From positions 9,455,577 to 9,519,576 of the forward strand of contig CM018036.1 of the NCBI GenBank assembly GCA_008638375.1: a DNA stretch of 64,000 nt, in the 5' to 3' direction. The DNA comes from Nyssa sinensis. Lineage: Eukaryota > Streptophyta > Magnoliopsida > Cornales > Nyssaceae. The notes under the pieces are model-generated. The model had not been told where the DNA came from. It saw only the letters and a program-made list of their open reading frames with translations, and did no database searches. Shown here piece after piece: positions 12,201 to 24,255 of the stretch. A program made the position numbers and the translations under genes. How positions within the stretch are numbered: the first letter of the stretch is position 1; every line of letters begins with the position of its first letter.

Positions 12201-15200
12201 TTTCTAGATGCAAAAGAGAGAGCTGCAACTGTTGGGGGCATGCCAAAAAGATTCGATCATTAACAACTTCAATAAATGTAAGATTTCTGTGGGTTGATTA
12301 GGGGTAAGACATCCTCATGAGGTAGCTAATCATTTGAGTGACCATCAAGTCGATCCTTAAACAAAAGCAAACTTCAGGTTGCTCATATCATCAGTTTCAA
12401 GAAGTCAGAGGACACGTAGAAGAAACAATGAGAGATTTATGCACGCGTTTTGATGAACAACAAAGAAGGAGCAACACTTGATGAAAAAAAAATAATGAAG
12501 ATTCTTGGGGAGAATATTTGAGGTGCAAAGTATCTTTTTCTTTCTTAAGGTACTAATGCTCAGAACTGAACATTTTGTTATGTGCTTAAAAATGGGATTA
12601 AGAAATATTGTGCCTCAAAATTTCTGAAAATATAAACTATTTTTTATGTTGTTTGAATATGGTATTCCCCCCCCCCCCCCCCCCCAAAAAAAAAAAAAGA
12701 AAAAAATAGAAAGAAAGAAATGGTTACTATGGAATAAAAGTATGAAATTCACAAGTCTGATGTTCGGGAAAAATTAATCAACGTGCACATTTATGATAGA
12801 AAGGTGTACTCATATTGGCTCCTTACGCGAGGGCAAGGATTAAGAAAATAATATCGGACCCCTATTAGTTACAGGTGATTTCAGTTGAGAAAGAAAATAG
12901 AAACATTCAAGTCAGCACATCGAATGTGTTTGGGATAGCATCAATATCTAAAACAGCTTATATGGGGTACATTGAAAACCCACTAAGTCGATTTATAGAA
13001 TAGATTGATTAAAGGGGCCCGAGAAAGGTTACCCATATGAACAAAGAAAGGGACCAGCTACAACAATTAAAGACTAAGATCCCACAAAAAATAAATAAGT
13101 ATGTCTAAATACATAGGATATTCTTCCTTAATCCAAAAGAAAAATGTTCTTAAAAAACTATCTTTAAACTCGCACTTGGGGGGCTTCCTCCCCTTCAAAA
13201 ATTCTTCTATTCCTTTCTCTCCACAAGCACCAAATAACGCAAGTAGGTGTCATCCTCCAAGTAATTCTCATTTGCTTTCTCATCCTTTGACATCTCCATC
13301 CCAAAAAAAGTTGATTTACCTTCACCGGCATCACTCATAAACACCAAAAATGCAAAAAAAAGTTCCAAGCATCCCGAGAATATTTATTTTTACCGTTTCT
13401 TCCTCCTCTTTGCAAAAAGGACAGCGACTCAGGAGATGGAAACCAACCTCTCCTCTTCAAGTTATCCATTATTAATATCGCACCCCCACGCTGCCTCTCA
13501 AGCAAAAAATGAAGCTTTTGTGGCACTCTAAATCTCCATATCACCCTCCAAAGAAAAGAATTCTCTCTCCCCTCCACCAATTTCCTATAAAAGGAACGAA
13601 CTGTGAACTTACCCTCTCCTCCACCCCTCCACAATATCCTGTCTCTCCCCCCCATCTACCAACTCCACCTTGGTTAAGGTGGACAAAAATTCCTCTACCT
13701 CCCCAACCTCTCAATTAAGAAAATGTCTACTAAACTTCAGACTCCACACCCGTCAATTTCCCTCAAGCTCTATGTAGTCTGCCACAAGACACTCCTTTTT
13801 CGAAGCAATGTTATAAAGGTTAGGAAACCTCTCTTTCAACACCACATCACAATGCCAAAGATCATCCCAGAATCTCACCCTTGCTCCATCCCCTATATCA
13901 AATCTGACACTGCTTTAAAACAACTCTAACCTTTCTTAATTCTTTCCATATGCCGCAACCCAAGGATCAAAATATCGTTTCGATGTATAGTTTCGGTCTG
14001 TCCGGAAACGGAAACATTTCGAAAACGTTTCGGAAACATAATGGACATGGAGAAAAAATTGGAAACATGTGGAAACATAACTTAAAATTTATTTATTTAT
14101 ACAAATAAGCCTATTTATTGAATATTTGTGCATGTTTAAGGCATATACTTCATATTCATGATAAATGACATAATAGAGATATACTATGTAATATTCACGA
14201 ATTAAATAATTTGACACAAGTTACATATAAAATAAAAAATAAAACAAATAGCGATTTAAACCTATTATAATTAGTAACTTAGTATTAAAATAGTTGTTTC
14301 TCTACACTTTATTTCCCCTACTACTTTTCTATTATTTTAGGAAAAATAATAGAAATATCTTCTTGTAATTTTGAGTCTTAATCCTTGAAAAATAAATAGA
14401 TATTATTTTTTACTAATTTCTAAAATTATTATTGATACAAAAGAAATGTTTCCTCTGATTCGGTATGTTTCCACTAATTTCAGGTATGTTTCTACGGAAA
14501 CAATTTTGTTTCTATGGAAACATGTGAATTTCAATATTCTACTAGTGTTTCGTTTCGGTTCCCTGAAAAACGGAAACGTTTCGGCCATTTCGATGGAAAA
14601 GAAACAAAATTTTGATCCTTGCCGCAACCATACATCCCAATAGCTTCTCCTGAGTACCTCCCCCATCTCTCACTTCCAAACTTAGCATGCACTTCCAACT
14701 TTGACCTTTTTTCCTTCATCATAGTATGTATTCAACAATTTTAACATTGTAGAAGAATTTCACTTAATTTATCCCACTCTAGTCCTATAAATTGCCTAAC
14801 AATGTTCCCATCCTTCTAGATAAGAGATTCAAAATAACAATAATGGTTATTTAGGTTTCTCTTGACCATCATTTCAAAATCACTACAAAAATAACACTAT
14901 TACATATTCATGCTTATTCTAAAAACTTCGGATCCAAAGCATCTCTCCATGACATTAACAACAGATTAACGCTACTTTAGTTTTGTCAACCAAAATTACA
15001 TAATCAACAAACAACAAATGGACAAGGAACTCTAAGAATCTTGAATATGCCAAGCAAGTTTCACCAAAACCAACGAAAAAATTAAGGGCTCTATGCCAAC
15101 CCTTAATGTAATCCCGTTGTGAAAGGGAATTCAATTATTCCCCAATTCTTCTCACATTAGTTATAATCACATTGTGCTTGTTCTTGATAACCTCAATCTA

Positions 15201-18200
15201 CCAAGTGCACCTTTTTTAGAATCCAGAGCATTCTCACTCTAAAAGACCCTATCACATGCCTCTCCTAAGTCAATGATACCAAATGAAGGTCTTTCTTACT
15301 ACCTCTAAACATTTAAATAAACTACCTGAAAAAATAGATATGGATAATCAAAACTAGACAAAGGGACCACATTTCTCTTCTCCAATATTAAGCAACAATC
15401 GGAGTCCTTGAAAGACCAAATGGAAGGGGTTTAGTTTCTCTACTCCAAAATCACGAAACGAATATACTCAAAAAAAAGTGAAACTGTTGGCAAATTAACA
15501 AAAAATGTTGCAAGATAAGTATGGAGTCTCCTTTTGTGCTTTTAGGGTATGCTTGGACGATGCCAATTTCAGTCAAGCGGAGACAGGATCGAGTAAGGAG
15601 GAGTAGTAGGAAGGTGTGGGATATGGCATCGCTATGTCTTGTTTAGTGCAAATGACATGAAAGAAATAGGAGGGTTTTTTATGGTCAGGGGATGTCTTTG
15701 TAGATTGAAAGATTTTTTGTTGAATTCTCTATAGTTTTGTGTAGTAGAGTCCTAGCCTTCCTTTGTTCAAATTTTTTTTTTTGGTAGAGTTTTTGGAAGA
15801 TATGATGCTAAAATCATTGCCTCCTTTCTTTTGTTTACGGCTTCACCCTTCCCATGTGTTTCTTCAATATAGCATCTTATCAAAATAAAATAAAAAATAA
15901 AAAAAATAAAATGCTGCAATAAAAGCAAGACCAAGAACTGTAATAGACGTGGGAGGCAACAAGGCACTTCAGCTCAAACAAGTTGGTCATCAACCAAATC
16001 ATAGCAATCATACACATCAAGGAAGCCATGGACAAGATAAAGTGATAAACTACCTCAGCATGAACCAACCTGACAGATGAAAGAGCTATAAGCCAGATGA
16101 CAAAAGCAATCACTGTTTTAACTGAATCTGTCTAGCTAACAATAATCCATGTGCCATGGCTACATCTAAAGTGACTCTCAATTTTTACACTTCTTGATTC
16201 CTAGACACGGGTGTTAGTGCTTACTTGAAAGCTGACTGCTGTAAGCTTCACTCACAACTGAGTATCAGAGAAAAAAAACTAAACAGTGGGTGATGAAAAG
16301 TGATTGACATAACACATATTAGCATGTCTGATGTTCATGATGATCATTTGAAATTGAATAATGCCCCGGTTAATCCAGAGATTCAAGAGAAATTTGCAGC
16401 AGTGACTAATTGGCATCTGACTACCTTTTATTTTTGGATTGTTTTTGCCAAATGTCATAAAAGACAGGCAAATAATCCGGTGATAGCAAGGGGCAGTAAG
16501 TCAAGATATCCATACTTTTCATTCAAAGGAAAGATGGCATTGATCCAGTGGGGGTGGTAGGCAATCACATTCAGTATTAGAGGTAGGGCATCACTTACCC
16601 CCCCCCCCCCCCCCACCACCACCATGAGAGAGAGAGAGAGAGAGTGAGGTATTAGCTAAATAATAAATAAATTTACCTTTAAAGGCTCAATTAATAAATT
16701 CTTGTAACTTACTGCAATTTGTCATCTAGGAAGTCTAGCTGATTACCTTTTCATAATACTGCTCCAATTAGTCTTTCTCTAAAGCACATTGTGATATCGG
16801 GCAGCCACCAAAATGAGCCTTTTATTGAGATTAGCATATCAGGTGACATTAGGATAACAAACAGAGTTTCCAGATCTCATTCCAGATTTATAGATATAAT
16901 TTTCCTTCTATAGAGATTCCTAAATCAAAAAAAAAAAAAAAAACTAAAGAGATTCCTAAAGGAATTAATGGGCTATGGCAAGCTATGCCAACAAATAAAT
17001 ATGGTACCCATTCAAATGGTATAACTAATTTGGCCCACAAAATGCTATAAGAGTTTTTCTGTTTTTTTTTCATAACTAATGGCTATAAGTATATTCAAGC
17101 CAAGCATAACTCCTCATCTCCCCATTTGTGAGGCAAAAGTTCAGCTTGAGAGATGAATCTTGATAATAACTATTGCTGAGGGATGCCTTCTCATGAATCC
17201 TCCCAATCCTCACATTTCTTATTTGTTTATAGCTAGGAATGCTCCCAGACCTTTGCTCCTCATAGAAAGGGTCAAAGTGGAACTTTAATTTGGCCCACAA
17301 ATTAATATGGTACCCATTCAAATGGTACAACTAATTTGGCCCACAAAATGCTATAAGAGTTTTTCTGTTTTTTTTTTCATAACTAATGGCTATAAGTATA
17401 TTCAAGCCAAGCATAACTCCTCATCTCCCCATTTGTGAGGCAAAAGTTCAGCTTGAGAGATGAATCTTGATAATAACTATTGCTGAGGGATGCCTTCTCA
17501 TGAATCCTCCCAATCCTCACACTTCTTATTTGTTTATAGCTAGTAATGCTCCCAGAACTTTGCTCCTCATAGAAAGGGTCAAAGTGGAACTTTAATTTTG
17601 ACTTGTAATCTGGATGATCTCAAAGCATATGAATAGGTTTTTTATTAGAGGACATCCACTACGTCTAATTTTCATTTTATTTTAAGATTTTGGAAGAGCA
17701 TTTTTTGGATATGATGAAGGTTAATATGTAAGGTGATTCCAGAAACCAGTCCCAAAATCATTTCCCCGGTGACAAATCATATTGAACAGGCACCATAATT
17801 GTAACAATTTAGTTGGTACCAGTTTAGAAAGACCGGCCAGGCTAGAACTTATTTTCCATGACAACCCAGCACTACCAACTGAACCTCACAAAATTTCCAT
17901 GAATTCTGGAAATATTTATCATAAAAATTGCAGTGATGTGTGTCTGTGTGTGTATAGGCATACTACATGCATATGCACATGCACATACGAGATATATATG
18001 TATATACCACCAACCTGACGAGCAACTTGGGCTAGTCGCCGACTGTCTCGAGTTGACTCAGTAAGCGAACTAGGTTTTTGTGGGCCCAGAGAATCATTTT
18101 GTTTCTCTTCAGTCTTTCTCTTCAAAGTGCTCTTTTCAAGAGAGGCATTCCCATCAGAGTTGCTCAAAGACTCTTTCTTTCGCTTCCTTTGGAATGTGTA

Positions 18201-21200
18201 CTTGATAATCCTATCATTTACTGGTTGACTAGAAATCCCATTAGTTGAATCAGATGGTTTTGACTCTAAGTTTACTAACGCCACACCAACTTTCTCAACA
18301 TCAATTCTACAAACTGGATCCCCTGAACTCTCTGCAGTCCCATTTTCCTGTCTCGTCAGCACCAGTTTATCTATTACTACCTTATCCTCGTCTATCATGT
18401 TTTGAACACTGCAAGCTTCAACAAACTCTGCTTCACTTTCAGTAACTTCTGCACATCCAGTCTGTATGACCATTTCAGTTGTATCTGACGATAATCTTGG
18501 GGCCATTTTAGACAGGTCTTCACCAGATTGAGTATTGTTGTTGATTGAACTTGGATGAGTTTTGAAGAAAGATATATCAGATGCTTGATCTCTCTTCATG
18601 ACCTGATAAGGAAGGTGCCTGTATGATGGGGTTGTTTTTTTCCTATATCTAGTAGCTCTCTTCCTTTTTCTACGGAAAGACTTTACAGCCTGAGCTTGGT
18701 AGCAGCTGTTATCTGCATGCACTACTTTCTTCTCTATATTACACATATTGTCAGCCTTGTGAGTGGGTATTGTATGGATCCCGTTGCCTACTTCATCTTC
18801 TCTGACACTTGTTTCATTCTTTACACCATCTATTTGTCCAGAAAGAGACAAGTCTCCATCCAACAGATTCCTTTCAAATGCACGAATTCTCTGAGTGCAG
18901 CCATTTCTGTACAGCTCAGGCTCTTTGCTTCTCATTATTATAGAGGGTAAATCATGTTTACCAACATAGGAATTCCCCCTATGAGAATCAATGGCACTAC
19001 AGCACTTGTGGCCCTCATTTCTCTGATTCAAAGTTAAATTTTGCATTTCAGAAGCTGTGACTGATTCATTTTGTGATACAGGAGGGAATATAATAGACTG
19101 AGAAGTATCTAGTCTGTTCTCTTCAGAATTTTCTTTCTGAGGAGTAGCATCACGTTCATCGAAATTCTGTAGTTTGTCGTCTGTTACCCTCTCCAGTTCG
19201 GCTTGCACTTCTCTCAACTCTTCTCTGAGGTCTCTTACTATATCCTCAGCTTCCTGAAGTTGCGCTTCGAGTTCTTCAATCTTTCTCTGTTGACTCAAGG
19301 ACGTCATCTCTGCTTCACTAATCTGTACATTGGGCCCAATATGTCAATGCCATGGTTAAGCAGAAGTTTTACGATAAAGGAAGTAGGTCAAAACACACAG
19401 GAGAATAAATTCAAATAATGTGATATAAACTTTGACTCCGTCATCGCCAGCAACTTCGCTTGAATGGTTATTTAATTTACTAATGCTTATGGTATGTATA
19501 AACAGCTAAATGTGCTGCCTTTCCTCCTGTGATGAGTATTTGAGAAACCAAGGCAGTGCCAGTTCAGTTCTTCAGTTTCTCGCTTGCTACATGCTTGAGG
19601 AAAAATGCTGGCTGATTCATACAGTTTTAGAAGCCTCTTGGGTGGCATACTTTGAGCCTCCAAGATGGAAACTCCGTCCAGAGTGGGCTAGACAGACATC
19701 AATAGAATTGACAGTACACTTGGATCATTTTATCTCCTAGGTAATGATAGAAAACTGTAGTGACAGCATGATAAAAAAATTATTGATGATTTAGCTGGTT
19801 TGCTGTGCTCCAGACTTCCAGTTGAAGCTTCTGGTCCAGGATTTTTCATTTAATTAGTACTAAATATATAATTTTAGGTTATTCTATCCCGTTTGTTTTA
19901 CAACGAGCTCCTGATCTGAGAATCCAGATTTCACCAAATAGTACAGAATTCTTTATTATTTTATTTAGGATTCAAAATACGTCATAGAAGAAAATGATAC
20001 AAGAATTAAGTAAGCCAAATCAATGATAGTGAAGTGATAATCAACAAAAATATAAAAAGGGGAATACCGATTAATAAGAAAAAGGTATAAACACTGTCCC
20101 AAAATGGGGGGCTTGTTGTGTTCACTGCGCTTTATTTAAAGCAGTGTGCAACATCCTTGCAGCTCTACTATGGTGGAGTGCCGCAAGCACCATCACGATT
20201 CTCCTTCCCAATCTCCTTGACTTGATCGGGGATACTGACCATTATTTCTTCCTTTCATAGGAGAATAATAAGGCAGAGAGATGATCAGGTGGACTGATTG
20301 TATTTGTACCTATCTTGGTTCATTTCATGGATTCGCTCTTCCTGGAGCAATTCCTATAGTGGAGTTGGCTGGTGGATTTAACACACTTGATGGTGAAAAA
20401 GTCTTCTGATTTAGAGGTTTTCTGATTATGGTGAAGGGGCCCTCCAAGCTTATAACCTTTCCGTTTGCCTCCCTTCTTAGGAGTTGGATGGAATCCCTTC
20501 TCTGAATCATTCATAACGAGGTAGCTGTAGGGATAACCTATGGGCTGGATGGAATCCTTATTTTGTTCCGGTATGCCGGTACGCCGCTCTGCGAGCAGAG
20601 CAAATTAACAAAAATCCAACCTAATATCATGAATATCCCTCATCCGTTATCTCCTCGTCTTCCTATTTATAAGCCATAGCTCACTTCGACATTTCCAATT
20701 TCCCATAGAATATCTGGAGCTTTCCTATCCATTATAGTTTTGTTTTTTAAACTTCTTTGTCTGAAAATAGGTTTGATTTGCTTCACCTATGAGAATTTCT
20801 ACCAATTCTTGTTTTATTCATCAAAGCTCATCCAAATCTCTGTCAAGATTACTGCCTTACCCCTAACCTATTAGGAGAGGGGGGGGGGGGGCACTTGAGT
20901 AAGAGTGCATGGCCAAGACTTCAGTTCACGGCAATTCTACACATGATCAGCAGTATCTTTCGTGACAAAAGAATCAGATTGGGCACAATTTCTATCTACG
21001 TTACAACTTGAGGGGACATGTTGAGGTATGATATAACTTTGTATTAGTAGAGCATAAGTGTACTCAACAGTTATTTTTCGCTAAATGAACAATATATGCA
21101 TAGAAGAATGTCTATTTAGTGATGGGGGATTACGTAAGACCCGGGGTGGAGGTTCTCAACTACTGCAGGCATACACAAAAAGACCACGATTTAATTAATT

Positions 21201-24200
21201 AGGAATTAAAATTATTTTTTGTAATATTGGGAATTCTCGCAATTATACAAATTTTATTTACTTTCCTTGTATGTTTTGGAATACCTTATAAAAATTGGGT
21301 GATATTTCTTCTGAAACTAGTGTTTGACATTGACTAATTTCAAAATATTGAGAATACTTTGAGAAATTGTACATTGAGTTCTTGTGTTTCCATTCAGTGT
21401 TGCATCACTCAGTCAACCTATTGCCTATATTTTCTTCTAACGATTGTTATTCCACATGTGAAGTCAATAGAGGGGTTTAAGGAGCTCAAACCAATAAATC
21501 TTCAAGGATAATCATCATCGTATTAGGAACACAGAAATGAATAAACAAACTGTTATTTTAATTTCATATGAGAAATTAGCAGAACTACTTGGGGATATAT
21601 TCACTAAAGCCCAAATGAAATTCACTGAATTCTCTATCTTCCTCTTCTTAATACTTTTAAGCTATATGTGACCACCAGTTGTTAGCCTGATAGACATATC
21701 CTGCCCACCCCAAAGGGAGAGGTGTGAGGTTCAAATCCCATGTGGGACATGCGCGCATATGTATTAACTATCAGGAAAGGAAAAAATGTAAGGCCATATG
21801 TGAAGCCAATTGAAGAGTTCTAGGATCTCAGGTCAAACAATTCTTCTCCTTCTTACACTTGTTCAAGGAGAAGGACAAAAATTGCCATTTTATTGGGAAT
21901 GTAGAGATGGTAAGCAAATTGTTACCCCATATGTCAAATCAGCATGGAAACTTGAGAATGCTTTCACTGAGGTCTGAATCAAAATCACTTTCTTGACATT
22001 TACGACTTACCGCATGTAACTAATAGCTATACTTTAGCTCGAGTGTCTGAAGATTTTTATTCTTTTTATGCAAAGTCAATAAATTAGTTTTTGGGTAGCA
22101 AGTTCTCTGTCTTCCCTTCATTTGAGGAAGATTATTTTATTAGGCACATGGAAAGGGAAAACTGTGACACCATGTGTGAAGTAGAGTAAGCTGTGGGTAA
22201 ATATAAAACTTTTAAATTTCAATATCATACATATATTTTTTATCCATGTATCATGTTTTCTTCTTTACTCCTATAAAATGCAAGCAACTTTTGACTACAT
22301 ACAATATTAGTAGCTTTGTGTGCTGAAAAGCACCATTAGTTAACAATTACTGGTGATAATAATTTTGAATGTTGATTATATATGAGATGGGAAAATGTCG
22401 AAAGTCAATCTCACGAATACAAGAAGTAAAATTTTCAAAGGTTAAAGATGAGTTTCTCTATAAAGCCCACATAGTATCTTATCTATACTTCACAATCCAT
22501 ATCTCAATATAGTTTATTTAACAAGTTCGTAGATTCTAAAGGGAAAGAAAATCATACAATAGTACTTGGCACTTCCCGTAACACCTAACATTTAAAATTG
22601 TCACTACACATCTAGTAAGTTTCCTCCACATCATAGTGCTTTCTTCCTGTGTTGTTTGAATAGCATTTTGAAACTACTTAGTTTACTTTAAAAGTGGGAG
22701 ACCCTTTAAACTTTGCTGTCAAATCAACTCAAAGTCACTACAAGAAGCTTCACTCAAGGAATATACGCGTGAATTGTCGAACTCCAAATAATCATAACAA
22801 CTGCTATTAAATATAGCAAATACCAATTTTTAACAAGTCCCACATTGTGTAAATGTGTTGATGAGAGACAAAGTCCCATAAAAAAAAAAACACATGTACT
22901 TAAGGAACTTATTCCCATTATTCTTTAGTCTTTACTGTTAGTACTAGTAGCAATTTTAAAATTACAATACTTCTTGAGACCAAAGCGAGAAGGGACAGAG
23001 TTAAATGATGCAAATTGGGGGGGGGGGGGGTTGTAAACATTATAATGGCTACAAAAGCTTTATAACAATTAATAACAGCCAAGACACAACCTTCCAAGAT
23101 GAGTGGAACCAAATTTTGAACTTTGATGCTATGTCATACCACCAGAGAATTTCCACTTATACAGTGAGAAAACTAAGGAGAATGAAAGACATTATCTTAT
23201 TTCCCATAGAATTATTGACATCCACCATTTTGAATTGCACATTTCAAGAAATTAGTTAATAAAATGGTAAATTAGATACCATCTTCAGCTGAAAAAATTA
23301 ATTTCAGAAATCCATCCCTTTTTCATAGGCAAACTAGTATTAGCTTAAATAAATAGGCATCACTGGCACCATATTGGATGTCTAGAAAACAAATTTATTT
23401 TCCAAAAAAATTTCGAATGCCACAAAAAAGAAAATATTATAAGAGTATAAAGTGCATAATACCATAACCTCTTTTACAGAAAAAAGAAAAAATCAAGTCC
23501 AAGCAATTTGCTACAACAATAAACGGATGTGAGAAAAAGCTTAACATCGGAGTAAATAATGAATAATTTAGAGGCTCTTAACTGACTAAAAACAAAATCA
23601 TATGACTCTCCGGGACCAAATTTATTGAATATATAAAAAAAAATAAAAAATGAATCACCAAAAGCAGTTCACAGCAGACCTAGATTACAGAATACCAAGC
23701 ACATCAAAAGCCCACATGTATTAAGAAAATTAACAAACAAATTGAAAATCAAAAAGGAACGCCAAACCCATTTGAGAAAGAAACGATTTACCTTGGAATC
23801 CATCATTTGTTTGAGGCGAACGAGCATCTGAAGCGCCTCATCTTTCGCGACAGAGAGCTCGTGCTGAAACCGAAGAGCTTTTCGCTCCGACATCATAATC
23901 CGAGCGGCCGCCTCTTTGGCCGTATTCAGGATTATATCGGCGTACGCCTTCTTCAAGGCCGTTAACCTCTGCCAAATAAATAAATAAATAAAACCACCAA
24001 AAATACATAAAATCCATATCTAAATACTGGTACAACACCAATGAAGTATATATAAAGAAGATCATATTTGATCCCCATTCAAAAAAGGCCCCCAAAAAAA
24101 GACCGTTAAAAAAGAATTACAAAAAGAAATCGGTGGGTAGTTGGTAACGGTGGTTGTGGTGGTGGTGCCAGTCCACCGCTAGAGGAGGGGGCCGTATGGG

Positions 24201-24255
24201 TGAGATTCCGGAGAGCGATAGTGGAGAATCTTTTTCTTACCTCATCGGCGTCCAT
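6278..24255 (-). CDS. coiled-coil protein of unknown function, 4 exons, 511 aa
   Basis: Proposed CDS: complement of 6278-6313, 18015-19322, 23792-23968 and 24241-24255 (1536 nt). All introns have GT..AG ends and all junctions are phase 0. Exon 1 is just MDADE, exon 2 starts RLTALKKAYADI, and exon 3 starts ISEAEMTSLSQQRKIEELE. Exon 4 is LISLSEKKWWQ plus stop. Residues about 45-110 form a heptad-rich coiled coil (LREELREVQAELERV). Basic clusters at about 281-293 (RRKRKRATRYRKK) and 442-447 (QRKRKK) look like nuclear localisation signals. I recognise the family from the conserved N-terminus and the WW-containing tail as a plant coiled-coil protein, sometimes labelled restin-like, with no established function. 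Exons 1-3 are secure. Exon 4 rests on the motif, a good acceptor (TGCACAG) and the phase. Intron 3 (11.7 kb) and intron 2 (4.5 kb) are swollen by repeats. Confidence 0.72.
6861..7151. mobile_element. putative MITE with inverted termini (about 290 bp)
   Basis: The left end reads TAGAAATGGCAACTGAG, followed by TTGGGATGGGG. The right end, reverse-complemented, reads TATCAATGGCAACTAATTGG, followed by CGGGATGGGG. These form imperfect terminal inverted repeats of about 35 bp. Flanks GGGACC and GGGAGG are only partly alike, so no target duplication is proven. It lies in the last intron of the coiled-coil gene. Confidence 0.45.
7851..8088. repeat. direct tandem duplication, unit about 114-124 bp
   Basis: Two adjacent copies begin GTGAAATATTTAGAAGGAAC (7851) and GTGAAACATTTAGAAGGAAC (7975). 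Both run through AAATCTCCCATTTGTAATG to TTTTTTGTTAT followed by AGGGGGCT. They differ by a 10-bp deletion in the second copy and a few substitutions. The duplication abuts the LINE tail described next. Confidence 0.8.
8089..8400 (+). mobile_element. LINE 3'-end fragment (plus strand)
   Basis: The plus-strand frame at about 8130-8238 reads PPHCVMWSLWWERNQHIFEE followed by IELSVYKLKS. This is the characteristic C-terminus of plant L1 ORF2, just after the zf-RVT zinc-knuckle region. A short tail and an A-rich stretch at about 8386-8395 follow. The catalytic domains are absent. It is antisense to the coiled-coil gene whose intron it occupies. The remaining 8.4-10.7 kb of this intron shows no recognisable gene, apart from a C11 tract at 8928-8938. 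Confidence 0.55.
10683..10883 (+). repeat. 5' LTR of Copia deletion derivative
   Basis: 201 bp, TG...CA ends, followed without a gap by the tRNA-Met-type primer-binding site at 10884. It is about 25 bp shorter than LTR2 because LTR2 has an expanded GATTGATT-type run. Confidence 0.8.
11318..11542 (+). repeat. 3' LTR of Copia deletion derivative
   Basis: 225 bp, TG...CA ends, preceded by the purine-rich tract. It contains a (GATT) expansion at about 11397-11430. The 11.55-13.09 kb stretch that follows has no recognisable feature except a C19 tract at 12667-12685. Confidence 0.8.
13097..14720 (-). mobile_element. LINE ORF2 3'-terminal remnant (minus strand), split by a hAT MITE
   Basis: Minus-strand frames read GKFTVRSFYRKLVEG, then FLWRVIWRFRVPQKLHFLLE, then LKRRGW, and a downstream ERNRRIFEGEE. 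These are the zf-RVT region and tail of plant L1 ORF2. The upstream part, with stops, continues to about 13960 and resumes at 14622 (GEVLRRSYWDVWLR), interrupted by the hAT MITE. Reverse transcriptase and endonuclease domains are missing. It is in the same orientation as the host coiled-coil gene. Confidence 0.65.
13961..14621. mobile_element. hAT-type MITE (661 bp) inside a LINE
   Basis: The left terminus is CAAGGATCAAAATATCG. The right terminus, reverse-complemented, is CAAGGATCAAAATTTTG. Perfect 8-bp target duplications CCGCAACC lie at 13953-13960 and 14622-14629. The CAAGG start fits the hAT YARNG rule. The interior is non-coding and repeats the word CGGAAACGTTTCGG near both ends, suggesting longer sub-terminal repeats. 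Confidence 0.85.
16991..17598. repeat. 306-bp tandem duplication with a shared minus-strand open frame
   Basis: Copy 1 is about 16991-17292 and copy 2 about 17297-17598, with roughly 98% identity (about five substitutions and one T-run length change). Both keep the same minus-strand frame open, about 70 codons, reading KLKFHFDPFYEEQ, later RIGRIHEKASLSNSYYQD and ending LEYTYSH. The stops are at 17076-17078 and 17383-17385. I do not recognise the product. It sits in intron 3 of the coiled-coil gene, 400 bases after exon 3, and could be a fossil or alternative exon, or a piece of an unknown repeat. Confidence 0.7.
18015..19322 (-). other. exon 3 of the coiled-coil gene
   Basis: 1308 nt, 436 codons, open throughout. 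The acceptor is TGTACAG|ATTAGTG at 19322 and the donor is GTCAG|GTTGGTGG at 18015. Beyond the donor the open frame turns into a TA/CA microsatellite translation (VGGIYIYI...), which confirms that the exon ends here. It carries most of the coiled coil and both basic clusters. Confidence 0.88.
19323..23791 (-). other. intron 2 of the coiled-coil gene, repeat-derived
   Basis: 4.47 kb without a credible gene. It holds G13 (20879-20891) and G14 (23017-23030) tracts. Around 21.45-22.2 kb several decayed copies of a phrase like CATATGTGAAGTCAAT recur at intervals, with a Copia-RNase-H-like GDIFTKA read near 21595. A tRNA-like B-box at 21727 is listed separately. A 7-bp palindrome GCTCTGC-GA-GCAGAGC lies at about 20585-20600. 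Confidence 0.5.
21672..21795 (+). repeat. possible tRNA-derived SINE fragment
   Basis: Contains an A-box-like GTTAGCCTGATAGAC and, about 35 bases on, a B-box-like GAGGTTCAAATCCCA, the spacing expected for a polymerase III promoter. The end is A-rich (GGAAAAAATG). It is flanked by ATATGTGA on both sides (21664-21671 and 21796-21803), which could be a target duplication. However, the surrounding sequence is itself repetitive, so that match may be accidental. Confidence 0.35.
23792..23968 (-). other. exon 2 of the coiled-coil gene
   Basis: 177 nt, 59 codons: RLTALKKAYADI ... LVRLKQMMDSK. Acceptor GGCAG|AGGTTAAC at 23968, donor CCAAG|GTAAATCG at 23792. The GC-rich coding sequence stands out against the AT-rich introns. 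Confidence 0.85.
24241..24255 (-). other. exon 1 coding part (MDADE) of the coiled-coil gene
   Basis: ATG at 24253-24255, five codons, then donor GAG|GTAAGAAAAAG. The start is chosen because it joins in phase with exon 2 and gives the family's acidic MDADE opening. The 5' leader would extend right of 24255. A GC-rich upstream stretch at 24470-24500 (GGGCGCGCGCCATGG, AGGCCCACC) may hold promoter elements of the GGCCCA type. Confidence 0.75.

Noticed and set aside
13961..14621. Mutator-type element with a 9-10 bp target duplication
   Set aside because: The flanks can be read as GCCGCAACC (9 bp), but taking CAAGG...CCTTG as the termini gives a clean 8-bp duplication and the hAT start rule.
17076..17330. 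Duplicated open frame as the true last exon of the coiled-coil gene
   Set aside because: The phase-0 acceptors near it are weak. The exon at 6278-6313 gives the expected family ending in phase with a better acceptor. The frame is kept as a separate finding.
17919..18014. Extension of exon 3 of the coiled-coil gene past the donor
   Set aside because: The added residues are a translation of a TA/CA microsatellite, and a good GT donor sits exactly at the boundary.
21672..21803. Functional tRNA gene
   Set aside because: Only box-like motifs are present; no cloverleaf with a 7-bp acceptor stem can be formed.
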